Below are positions 8,284-16,483 of a stretch of DNA of 64,000 nucleotides, one piece after another. Each line of letters opens with the position of its first letter. The stretch's first letter is position 1. A program made the position numbers and the translations under genes. The notes under the pieces were generated by a model. The model searched no databases. It had not been told where the DNA came from and worked only from the letters and a program-made list of their open reading frames with translations. Origin of the DNA: Photorhabdus cinerea (GTDB lineage: Bacteria > Pseudomonadota > Gammaproteobacteria > Enterobacterales > Enterobacteriaceae); contig NZ_PUJW01000007.1 of assembly GCF_011189575.1 (NCBI RefSeq), positions 1 through 64,000 on the forward strand, in the 5' to 3' direction.

Positions 8284-8549
8284 CAAATGAATATAATTGA
8301 TTGAAATTAAATAAATTATTAAAAGTAAATTTTCACAATGCCCCATTTTGTGCCCCATATTTATTTTACTCCTTTTACTTGTTCATGTATTTGATTTTAA
8401 TATATTTTTATGAACAACTTGATACATTGGTATAAGAGTGAAGTTAAAAAAGCCATGAGGTTTAAATTGATCTGCCATTTCACTCTCAGGGCTTTATATA
8501 AAAATTTATCATTTTCACAAAGTAGATCACAAGTTGAAACGGGTTATTC

Positions 8550-8810
8550 CTACGCCTTATCTCGAACCTTACGCTCAATTAATCGACCTTGCTTATCAAA
8601 ATAACGGCTAGGCCAGATCTCTGAGGGGTGAATACCGAGATAATTAGCAATGATCCACTCGCCTTTAGGCCATTGTCTACTGAGTGCATTTGCTAATGTT
8701 GATGAACTGAGTCCTGCTTCACGAGAAACAGCCGCTAAGGTTGTGCCACGTTTACGTAATGCAGCAATAATATCGGCCTGATGCCAGTCATTTCTAACAT
8801 TGTTATTCAT
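8550..8810 (-). CDS. Ner-like (Nlp/SfsB family) regulator of the P4-like element
   Basis: 86 residues from the ATG at 8810, chosen because GGAAGGGG stands 8-9 bases upstream; a longer start at 8828 is possible. Same family as 4451-4660: DWHQADIIAALRKRG, AAVSREAGLSSSTLANAL, HPSEIWPSRY, then an extra basic tail. It lies at the distal edge of the element, immediately downstream on the minus strand of a structured leader (8861-8989), so its expression may be controlled there. Confidence 0.8.
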   Translation of the reverse strand: MNNNVRNDWHQADIIAALRKRGTTLAAVSREAGLSSSTLANALSRQWPKGEWIIANYLGIHPSEIWPSRYFDKQGRLIERKVRDKA

Positions 8811-8860
8811 TCCTGCTACCCCTTCCATTAATTGATCATTGATGGTGGTGATTCAAGGCA

Positions 8861-8989
8861 GGGTTAGCAGACTGGGTTCACACCAGCGAGGCCGAAGCCT
8901 CCCCTACCTGAATCACCATTGAAAGGGTGAACGCAGGCGCACTGGCAGAAACATCCTACCAGTGTCCGTGAACACAAGGCTGCTAAACC
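8861..8989 (-). ncRNA. Strongly structured putative RNA or leader
   Basis: Nested pairings are visible. GGGTTAGCAG (8861-8870) pairs with CTGCTAAACC (8980-8989), with one G-T type mismatch. GTTCAC (8876-8881) pairs with GTGAAC (8968-8973). Inside are a GAGGC/GCCTC hairpin with a 4-base loop (8888-8901) and a CACTGG/CCAGTG hairpin (8940-8964). Closing stems around several hairpins are unusual for coding DNA. P4 and P1 carry short structured antisense immunity RNAs (cI/c4), so such a role is possible but inferred. The strand is not certain; minus is chosen because it leads into the Ner-like gene. Confidence 0.45.
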
Positions 8990-10345
8990 TTGACCATTGA
9001 ATTGAGCCAATGGCGGGAATACTTTAACTGATTGTATTATTGGACTCAATAACCGAACGAATAAGTTTAACGGCTATAAACTTGCTCCACATAAAGCTCA
9101 GTTTTATGAACGCGGTAATTCTTTAATCAATCAGCTCATCGATTTCCTTATTTATACCTGACAACATACGATCTCTGGCGCGCGACAGTTCGGACAAAAC
9201 AGAACATGCCTGCTTTGCCCTTGACGGATATCTGTGCGCCAGAGTGAACGCAAGTTGAGGTATTGCGGGGTATCGGTTGAGTACACAGTACTGCCGCCTG
9301 TATTAACAGGTCATCCCCACCGGCTAAAAGCCAGCCTCGATATCGTCAAGTTCTCCTTTTGATACTTTTTCAATCAATAAAATACAGTGTCAGATTCACT
9401 GTGTGGTTAATTAGGCCAAAGCCTGTCAGGGTTGTGTTGCTCTTTTGCTGCGGCGTCACTTTCAGCGGTAAACCTGCGAAAAGTGACGCCTTGAGTTCCG
9501 TAAACAGTCAGTAAAAGCTGTGCGAGCGTTGGAATGCTCGCGGGCACAGCAAAACACCGCAAGGTTAAGTGTCAAATGGTAGTAATGAGTTAAATGTTTA
9601 GGTGTAAAAAATTTATCTGATGAATAATTCAAACAGAGATAGTGAGAAATATGAATCGGATGTACGAAAACCATCCTGTTATTTATTGAAGATAAAGGAA
9701 AATATGCTTTGTGTTGATATGAAAGATAAGTGCATGATCTAATGTTCACTACACTTGATTGGCAATATAAAAACACCTTTTGGGTGTATTTTTTCGTTTA
9801 AGAAACCTTCATCGCCAGACGGTGGTTTAGGTGTCTGACAATATCTGCTTCCAAAAGTGCGCAGATGTACCGCAATTTTGCTCTCCCTTTCAGGCTACAG
9901 GAGTTTTGTTTCGCCACATAAAGGCCGATCCTGACAGGCGATGGATCGTTTTTGTAGAAAACGATATTAATGGTTAGGCAGGAGGTAGTCAAACCGTAGC
10001 TACACTTTGCCATTTTATTTTAGCCTAAATTAACTCATCTCTCCATTTTCCTCAAAAATCAGGCGAAAATTGGATTTAATTCTTTGATTAATCTGATTGA
10101 TGCTGGATTAATGCAATAATTGAAACATGCATCCATATATAGGCTTTCATTGGCGACAGCTCATTTAAAATTTTTCGGAGAGTCATATTTAGCCTCAATC
10201 TCATATAGCTGATAACTTGCTCCAATAGTGGTGGTATAACATCGAAAAAAAATTAAGTACGCTGGACTTACAATCGTTCAACGTACTTTATTAAAAAATA
10301 ATCTCATGATGAAGTAATTTTAATGAAAATAAACCAATTCCAAAA
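8990..10345. other. Gene-poor part of the P4-like element
   Basis: No gene of certain function. Short minus-strand frames exist (9462-9776 and 9798-10013), and a ~50-codon frame ends near 9412. The stretch is of the kind found in P4-like elements with small poorly conserved ORFs. From 10014 to 10345 I see only AT-rich sequence, including the downstream flank of the ATPase gene. Confidence 0.35.
9798..10013 (-). CDS. Hypothetical small protein
   Basis: 71 codons, ATG at 10013 without a clear ribosome binding site. The basic tail (LKGRAKLRYICALLEADIVRHLNHRLA) is vaguely like the ends of small P4-phage Ash/Icd-type proteins, but I cannot confirm homology. It may be spurious. Confidence 0.25.
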   Translation of the reverse strand: MAKCSYGLTTSCLTINIVFYKNDPSPVRIGLYVAKQNSCSLKGRAKLRYICALLEADIVRHLNHRLAMKVS

Positions 10346-12043
10346 TCATATTTTAAAAAACTTATTTTTTTCAGAAAGCTCAAGTATCGAATTTTCTTCT
10401 ATTAAATGTATGTCATCATCACTCCAGAATTTATCGCTTAAAATTGAAACTATATATTGACCATTAATATCATTAGCCACATTAAATATATCTCTGATTT
10501 GATTAATATCAACATCTTCAATGCTATCATGAATAATAAAAGTTGATCTTTTTAATTTCACCTTATCGACAAATTTAATATAAGCCAAATCAAAAGCTGT
10601 AATTTCGCCTTTCTTTTTACCACCATTACTATTAGGTGTTATACAAGATATATCAAATCGACACTTTCCCTTTTCTGTATCAAATGAAAGGTCAAAAATA
10701 TAACGTTCATTATAGATTTCTTTAGTCAGCCCTCCAAAAAACTCATTAAAAATTTCTATATTTTTCTCTAGTCCATTTATTGAAATATCTATCTCTTGAA
10801 GAAGCTCTCTTCTTTGTGATTCTAATGATTTTATATGTTTATTTGTATCATTAATTCTTGAGAGATTAACTTCAATACTAGCCAGATTTTCGCGCAATAG
10901 TGTTATTTTATTGTAAATTTGGTTTATTGACTTTAATGTTTCTGGCTCCTTTATAGTCTTAAACAATGAGGACTCCAATTCATGACTCTCATTTATTCTA
11001 TTATTAATAATAACTGCCTCTTCTTGTCTCCTTGATAATTCAGACTCAAGGAAAGTAATTTTATTTTTTATTATATTGTTATGAAATAATACCATTTCTT
11101 CGTAAGATTTTTTAAGATTTCCTTTAAAATAAATTCCAGCAGATTTATAAATATCAATTAAATCTTCTTCAACCATTTTTGTGACATTACTTTTCAAAGC
11201 TGTAATTGATTCCTCGATGTTACGAATGCGCATATTTAAAGATGCATATTTTAAAGAAAGAGAACTTATATTAGATTGAATTTCAGCAAGTTTTTTAAAG
11301 TTATCATCATGGCTATCTTTAAAATCATAATTATTAATATTATTTTCAGCTTCGGATATTTCTTTTTTCAAAGGCTTAATCATTTTCGCCAAAACTGTTT
11401 CACGATTTGGATTTCTGTAAGCTGTAAGATATCCTTTTTGTTTTTTTATCTCTTTATTAAAATCGTTTTTTTGTTTAAGTAACTGTAATCCATTAAAACC
11501 GAATAAAAACAAGTATAACAAATCATAAACGTCATCACTTGTATTCCCATGTAAAAATTTTAGTGTCATCTGCATTTTATCATTGGTATTTCTAATGAAT
11601 TTATGTGACACATTCCTCAAGCTAGGTTTATCTGTCTTCAATCCGAAAACAGAATATGATACAAATTTAATATATTCTTTCTTATCAACCTCTATACTAT
11701 CGATAAAATACAAAGAATCTTTCTCATCAATAGTTATTATTCTTGATATAATCGCTTTTTTATTATCTACAGTGTTAAAATCAAGTTGGAATTTAAGAAT
11801 ATTAGAGTTAATAAATGAGACTATTTCAGGTATATCTTTGCCAAATTCAAAATCATGATAAATATCATGCCCTGATGACATAAATAAATAATCTATAACT
11901 CTAGATAATGTTGATTTACCAACACTATTTCCACTTTCCTTCCCAGAAGTTCTTTTATTAACTATAATATTAAGGCCATCTTTAAATTCTACTTCTCTAA
12001 TCAGATCACCATTTTTAATTATTTTAAGTTTATTTAGGCGCAT
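10346..12043 (-). CDS. ABC-three-component system ATPase (DUF2326-like, SMC/RecN-type)
   Basis: 565 residues from the ATG at 12043, which overlaps the previous gene by 14 bases; a longer frame to 12187 would overlap most of it. The N-terminus is that of an SMC/RecF-like ATPase: MRLNKLKIIKNG, NIIVNKRTSGKESG and Walker A SGNSVGKST at residues about 37-45. The centre (about 240-460) is a long coiled coil. The C-terminus has GEITAFDLAYIKFVD and a Walker B-like STFIIHDS, the DUF2326 arrangement with Asp-Ser after the strand. DUF2326 ATPases belong to predicted ABC-3C conflict systems. Strongly AT-rich compared with the core genes, in keeping with transfer. Confidence 0.7.
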   Translation of the reverse strand: MRLNKLKIIKNGDLIREVEFKDGLNIIVNKRTSGKESGNSVGKSTLSRVIDYLFMSSGHDIYHDFEFGKDIPEIVSFINSNILKFQLDFNTVDNKKAIISRIITIDEKDSLYFIDSIEVDKKEYIKFVSYSVFGLKTDKPSLRNVSHKFIRNTNDKMQMTLKFLHGNTSDDVYDLLYLFLFGFNGLQLLKQKNDFNKEIKKQKGYLTAYRNPNRETVLAKMIKPLKKEISEAENNINNYDFKDSHDDNFKKLAEIQSNISSLSLKYASLNMRIRNIEESITALKSNVTKMVEEDLIDIYKSAGIYFKGNLKKSYEEMVLFHNNIIKNKITFLESELSRRQEEAVIINNRINESHELESSLFKTIKEPETLKSINQIYNKITLLRENLASIEVNLSRINDTNKHIKSLESQRRELLQEIDISINGLEKNIEIFNEFFGGLTKEIYNERYIFDLSFDTEKGKCRFDISCITPNSNGGKKKGEITAFDLAYIKFVDKVKLKRSTFIIHDSIEDVDINQIRDIFNVANDINGQYIVSILSDKFWSDDDIHLIEENSILELSEKNKFFKI

Positions 12044-12263
12044 AAATAACATCTCCATTTTCATCCAACTCAATGATATCAATAACAAATAACCAATCCA
12101 ATGAATAAAGGAATAACTCAAATGATAACTCAATGGAATCATTGACATAATCATATAATGTGGATACTTCAAATCTTCTGGTATCACTATTTTGAAATAA
12201 CTTTATAATATACCCGCCAAGATATATCAGATTTACTTTTGGATCGGTGTCAATTGTAATCAT
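12030..12263 (-). CDS. ABC-three-component system middle component (small)
   Basis: 77 residues from the ATG at 12263, with GGAG 8 bases upstream; it overlaps the upstream gene by 14 bases and the ATPase by 14 bases. Features: DPKVNLIYLGGYIIKLFQ followed by ELSFELFLYSLDWLFVIDIIELDENG, a helical winged-helix-like layout typical of the small 'middle component' proteins encoded immediately before ABC-3C ATPases. The tight overlaps imply fixed stoichiometry. Assignment to a particular middle-component class is not certain. Confidence 0.55.
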   Translation of the reverse strand: MITIDTDPKVNLIYLGGYIIKLFQNSDTRRFEVSTLYDYVNDSIELSFELFLYSLDWLFVIDIIELDENGDVIYAPK

Positions 12264-12798
12264 TTGGATTCTCCAGAACCACACACTCAATGATTGAATA
12301 ACTCACAATCATTTGTACACCATAATCTATATCTTCTTGTAAAAATTCAGTTCCTAAATCTGAACATGAACTAACCATTTCTTGTGCAGCAATAATGATA
12401 TCGTCAATGATATTATCTGAATTCTTCTTAATCATATCGATAGAAAATGGTTTTTCATAAAGTCCAAAACGGCCTAATGCAGCATTATAAAAATTTTTAA
12501 ACTGTCTTTTTAATTTAACACTTCCATCAAGGATTAAACTATCCAGAGTTTTAATTGACGTATCAACTAAAATAGCATCATCTCTATATAACTCAGCAAC
12601 CCAGCGGTTACGCTTCAAATCATTAAATTCTATTTTTATATCGATATCAGATGGTGTACGTTGTAAGTTTTGCTGAGAGACTGGTGCAGTAGAGATGATT
12701 TTAACTAGCTTTCCAATAACACTAGCTCTTAATGCTCGAGGTTTATTATCTATGAATACTGGACCAGTATTATTATCGAAATTAACTCCTGCACTCAT
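12250..12798 (-). CDS. ABC-three-component system effector-side protein
   Basis: 182 residues. The N-terminus has NNTGPVFIDNKPRALRASVIG, a motif repeated in the protein encoded just upstream (DNNGPVNIDNRG). The rest is mixed alpha/beta, then helical (SCSDLGTEFLQEDIDYGVQMIVSYSIIECVVLE). In ABC-3C operons the third component usually carries the effector or sensor domain; here the catalytic type is not recognisable. Two bases separate it from the upstream gene and it overlaps the next, so all four genes form one unit. Confidence 0.5.
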   Translation of the reverse strand: MSAGVNFDNNTGPVFIDNKPRALRASVIGKLVKIISTAPVSQQNLQRTPSDIDIKIEFNDLKRNRWVAELYRDDAILVDTSIKTLDSLILDGSVKLKRQFKNFYNAALGRFGLYEKPFSIDMIKKNSDNIIDDIIIAAQEMVSSCSDLGTEFLQEDIDYGVQMIVSYSIIECVVLENPNDYN

Positions 12799-12800
12799 AC

Positions 12801-13052
12801 TTAACCTCTATTATCGATATTAACAGGGCCGTTATTATCCTGAAAGTATTGAGATCGTTCACCTTGATGAACTTGATTATTATTAGTTGTCTTTGAATTA
12901 ATTTTGTTATTTATTTCAATATGTAACTTTTGTATCTCCTTTTCTTTCTTAGAAACTCTAAAAGTCTGGACGATAGCAATAATGCCAGAAACAACGCCTA
13001 TCAAGTATCCAAAAGCAGTTACATAAGGATTAGCCAGGAAGGTTATCATCAT
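12801..13052 (-). CDS. Small membrane-anchored protein of the ABC-3C operon
   Basis: 83 residues from 13052, where GGGG lies about 9 bases upstream; a start at 13067 adds five residues. One transmembrane helix (ANPYVTAFGYLIGVVSGIIAIV), a short basic coiled segment (SKKEKEIQKLHIEINNKI), then a Gln/Asn-rich tail ending in QYFQDNNGPVNIDNRG. That tail motif recurs at the N-terminus of the next protein. A membrane anchor as first gene suggests that the complex acts at the inner membrane. Confidence 0.5.
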   Translation of the reverse strand: MMITFLANPYVTAFGYLIGVVSGIIAIVQTFRVSKKEKEIQKLHIEINNKINSKTTNNNQVHQGERSQYFQDNNGPVNIDNRG

Positions 13053-13528
13053 AGTTTTAAACCCCATTTTATAGCAAATAGTAGAAGGGATTAATTCAAA
13101 ACATCATGTTATCAATGATACAACGTTAAGTGAACATTTATTATTCAATATATTAAGGCACATCACTTTGGAGTCAAAACAGGTGTACCTACAGAATTTT
13201 TGTTACCTTTTTGCTACTATTTTTAAATCAAATGACGTGATATTATTAATAGAAATAATCGCCATGTTATAACATCAACAATAGAAATGTATTAAATTCA
13301 TATTATTTCATTTCTAAATAATAAATATTGTTCATTTCAAGGAAAAAATAAGCTTCAAGATCTGAGATGATAAAGATTTATATAACAAAAAATATAGACA
13401 TCGAGAGTTATGTGGAAGTCGGTAAAAAAGGAATTAACACTAATGGATAAATAACTTGATGCAGAACCGTCTTTTTTTCATTTTATTTTAGCAATTCTGA
13501 GAATGTAGCTGACGCGCTGCGCTTGTCT

Positions 13529-13572
13529 TCTCCGTATTATCGGGCTAATAAATTAACCCGATAATACGGAGA
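13529..13572. repeat. Long perfect palindrome (16-bp arms)
   Basis: TCTCCGTATTATCGGG at 13529-13544 and its exact complement CCCGATAATACGGAGA at 13557-13572, with a 12-base AT loop. There is no U-run on either side, so it is not an ordinary terminator. It lies between the ABC-3C operon and the iteron region and may be part of the replication origin or a protein site. Confidence 0.6.
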
Positions 13573-13646
13573 GCTGAAAGATCACCTGCCAGAAAAACAA
13601 TTTTTGTCTACCCCCCCTATTAAAGAATTAGTAATAAAACTGCTCA

Positions 13647-13860
13647 CACTGTTCACCTTTAAATATTTTTATTTAAATTCATACTATTAAGTGGTGATGA
13701 CTTGAAATCAAACTCATCACCACTCTTCACCCAACCGTTCACATTGAACCGGAAAATAAGGTGAACAGTGATGAATAGTTGTGAACAGTTTTAAAATAAC
13801 TATTCACCCTGTAATGTTTTGATATATCTGGTTTAAATTATAGGGTGAATAGTGATGAAC
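13647..13860. other. Presumed replication origin with GGTGAACAG-type iterons
   Basis: The region just downstream of the primase gene holds many copies, in both orientations, of a GTGAACAG-like word: ACTGTTCACC (13648-13657), GGTGAACAGTG (13760-13770), TGTGAACAGTT (13780-13790), TATTCACCCT (13801-13810), AGGGTGAATA (from 13842) and a 10-bp inverted repeat GTGGTGATGA/TCATCACCAC (13691-13723). Phage P4 alpha protein binds GGTGAACAG-type iterons at ori and crr, so with the alpha-like primase next door this is the likely origin. Confidence 0.6.
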
Positions 13861-13903
13861 ACTTTTTTATATTTCTTTGAAAAATGTTTGTAATCAAAAG
13901 AAA

Positions 13904-16348
13904 TTATTCTTCTGGCAGGCTATCCCTTGTCAGTTTCGGCATCCATTCGATAACAGTATCAATATCTAGGCTCAGGTTGCTACGAATACCTTGTTTGCTT
14001 TTCTTGCGCAGGTAATGCTGACCGTACTCCGCCAGTGCGCCCGGCATATCCATGCCAAAACGAGTTACAGAGACAGGTTTATTCAGGTTATTGCCTTTCA
14101 TATAAGCAAGGTAGGAGTGATAAAGGTATTTACGGGGATTGAACGGCACAATCTCCGCATTGCCGATTAACAATCCATCAGGTTCATGAGAAGCAATGAG
14201 ATAACCGCAGAAATCAACCATTGAATCTGTACCACGTTTAATATCCAGAGCTTCTGCTGATTTCTGTTGCTCTGCTAGTAAACGCCTTGCAGATTGTGGA
14301 TCAGCAAACCTATGAAGCAGATGCCGGATAATAACAGGCAATTCTGCTGCGATTTTATCTCGCAGGAGTGGATCACGTTCATTTTCCGGCACAACTTCGG
14401 AAAAATTAAAAATTACCCGACGCCGTGATACCCCACCACTGCGATCACTGAAACTCATAGCGTTATTGTTCACCGCCAGCACAACCGCAGGAATGTGGGC
14501 TGAATAGGGTTGTTTATGTTTCGGATCAATGGCAACTTCATCGCCACCCGTAATTGCCTTGATGCCGGAACCATCGCCCACATAGCGAGTCTGATCTGGC
14601 AGGATAATCAGTGAATAGCCGACAATCAACGCTCGTTCCCGCGGGTTTTCCAGTGCTGCCATACTCGCAGAAACAGTATTTCCTTTGCCTGCCAGCATTG
14701 AACAAATTTCAGCAAAGATGCTTTTACCACTGCCTCCGGCACCGGTGACTTCCAGAAAAAGCTGCCAGTCATAACGGTTCGCCAACACCATAAACAGCGC
14801 TGCCAGCACTCTGTCTGCTTTATTTTCACAGTTGGCAGTTGCTTGATTGAGCCAGCGCCAGAACTGTGGCGCGTGATTTTGCAGGGTTTCCCCCGAAACA
14901 GGGGAATTGAATTCAACGTCATTGGCAAGCAGCAACCAGTCATTTTTACTATGTGGTCGGAACTGGCAGGTTTTCAGATTAAACACGCCGTTACTGAATC
15001 CGATTAAGTGGTGTTCTGGCGGCTGCATCATGGGAAGCTGCAATTTCAGAGCATCCACCGCAGAACTAATACCATGCGGTGAGTACGGTAGCTTCTCTTC
15101 CATAAAAGCGGCGACCATTTCCCGCCTTAAATCGCGATCACTGACCGGACGCCAGACAACGCCATCATAGTGATGAACGCTTTCCGAAGCACCATCCAGT
15201 GCCAAATCACTGTTATACCGCGCCAGTAACACTTCTCCGCGCTGGCTGGCTCCCATCTGGCATAATGTCAGTTTTGAAGATTCGGTATTATTATTAAGCT
15301 TAACGGCTGCTTTTTTCTTGATTAGTGTTGGTTGATAAAGCTCCTGAGTAAAGGCTTGCCGTGCTATTCCCACTCCGTGTTGCTGGCGGTAATCGTCCCA
15401 ATCGGCTTTGTACTCAGTTGGTGGTAATGTGACCCATCCATTGATCGTTTTGGCGGTTTTTTCTGCCGCAATTTTTCCAATATTCTTTTTCGGCTTACCG
15501 TTCTTATCTAACTCATCGGGAAGATACCAATCATTATCTGCGGCAATAATGATTTTCGTATCAGGCCAGTGTTCCCGGACTGATTGAGCTACAGAGAGCA
15601 AATTACCTGCATCTATTGCAGCCAGAACGGTGCCTTGATGTAATTGGCTAACGGTCAATGCCGTGGCGTAACCTTCGGTAATGATCACTGTGCCTGGATG
15701 TTCTCCCAACTTTGATAATGCAATAAAAGCACTTTTCTTTTGGCTACCAGACAGTAATTTCTTTGTTCCATCCAGTTTGATGATCTGCGCACCTGTAACT
15801 TTTTTATCCAGTGTTACCAATGGCAATAATAACGAACCATCTTTCAGTAATCGCTGGTTAGAACAATGCAATCCTTTTGCAGTCAAATAGGGCGATTCTC
15901 CGGCGACAGTTAGCGTCATTAGTGCCGCTACTTTTTCGGCAATTGGCTGTGTTGTTTGAATGGTTTCTTTGGCTGGTTTGGATTCTGGCAAAGGCAGCGC
16001 CAGCACGTTAGCCACAACTTTAGCAGCTTCCGTAATCGAGATCCTGTTGGTTTTTGCCACTAAATCCAGTCCATCGCCATAGTTTGGAGCGTCACACTGG
16101 CGGCAATGCCAGTTGCCGTTATGGTGATCATCAATAAAGTGAAAACGGTCAGTTCCGCCGCAAATAGGACAGGTGCCATGTTTGCCTTTTGCGGGAATAT
16201 CAACACCACAGGCAGGTAGAAGATTTTCCCAATGATACATAGCAGATTTTTTCACGGATTGGATTAGGTCGAGCGGTTTTTGTCCGCCTGTTTTATCTGA
16301 ATGTGTAAATTTAGGGTGAGTTTGGGTATGCTGTATATCAGCCATCAT
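13904..16348 (-). CDS. P4 alpha-like primase/helicase
   Basis: 814 residues. Order of domains: zinc-binding motif CPICGGTDRFHF...WHCRQCD (about 57-83); a Toprim-type primase core (VIITEGYATALTVSQL, then AAIDAGN and IIIAADND); and in the C-terminal half a superfamily 3 helicase with Walker A TGAGGSGKS and the later strand AVVLAVNNN. This matches the primase-helicase of phage P4 (alpha, about 777 residues). It would start replication of the excised element from the iterons just downstream. Start ATGATG with TTAGGAG before it. Between it and the integrase is a hairpin (16378-16410). It appears intact. Confidence 0.9.
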   Translation of the reverse strand: MMADIQHTQTHPKFTHSDKTGGQKPLDLIQSVKKSAMYHWENLLPACGVDIPAKGKHGTCPICGGTDRFHFIDDHHNGNWHCRQCDAPNYGDGLDLVAKTNRISITEAAKVVANVLALPLPESKPAKETIQTTQPIAEKVAALMTLTVAGESPYLTAKGLHCSNQRLLKDGSLLLPLVTLDKKVTGAQIIKLDGTKKLLSGSQKKSAFIALSKLGEHPGTVIITEGYATALTVSQLHQGTVLAAIDAGNLLSVAQSVREHWPDTKIIIAADNDWYLPDELDKNGKPKKNIGKIAAEKTAKTINGWVTLPPTEYKADWDDYRQQHGVGIARQAFTQELYQPTLIKKKAAVKLNNNTESSKLTLCQMGASQRGEVLLARYNSDLALDGASESVHHYDGVVWRPVSDRDLRREMVAAFMEEKLPYSPHGISSAVDALKLQLPMMQPPEHHLIGFSNGVFNLKTCQFRPHSKNDWLLLANDVEFNSPVSGETLQNHAPQFWRWLNQATANCENKADRVLAALFMVLANRYDWQLFLEVTGAGGSGKSIFAEICSMLAGKGNTVSASMAALENPRERALIVGYSLIILPDQTRYVGDGSGIKAITGGDEVAIDPKHKQPYSAHIPAVVLAVNNNAMSFSDRSGGVSRRRVIFNFSEVVPENERDPLLRDKIAAELPVIIRHLLHRFADPQSARRLLAEQQKSAEALDIKRGTDSMVDFCGYLIASHEPDGLLIGNAEIVPFNPRKYLYHSYLAYMKGNNLNKPVSVTRFGMDMPGALAEYGQHYLRKKSKQGIRSNLSLDIDTVIEWMPKLTRDSLPEE

Positions 16349-16377
16349 CGTTACTCCTAATAACGGTCATTGGTTAG

Positions 16378-16410
16378 ACGCCTCAGATGTGTATCAGCAC
16401 ACTGGGGCGT
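16378..16410. promoter_or_regulatory. Hairpin in the primase leader region
   Basis: ACGCCTCAG...CTGGGGCGT with an inner GTGT/GCAC pairing, followed on the plus strand by seven T (16413-16419). As no plus-strand gene precedes it, it may end a short plus-strand transcript or act in the minus-strand leader of the primase, where P4 keeps its immunity control. Confidence 0.45.
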
Positions 16411-16483
16411 TGTTTTTTTATGTCATTCTTTTATGCAATATGTAATTGGTTATCCCATAAGTAAAAAATTTTCGTTGATCGAG

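Noticed and set aside
8410..8604. 64-codon plus-strand frame near the left end of the element
   Set aside because: It runs over the end of the Ner-like gene on the other strand, has no ribosome site and no recognisable pattern.
8864..9049. 61-codon minus-strand frame
   Set aside because: It coincides with the structured RNA; Cys-rich, Gly-rich text follows from hairpin sequence and does not look like a protein.
9462..9776. 104-codon minus-strand frame
   Set aside because: Low-complexity His/Tyr/Ser-rich translation with no start signal; perhaps a decayed small phage gene in another frame, but not supportable.
10346..12187. Longer 613-codon start for the ABC-3C ATPase
   Set aside because: It would overlap most of the middle-component gene and adds a hydrophobic leader absent from the family; the start at 12043 gives the usual RecF/SMC N-terminus.
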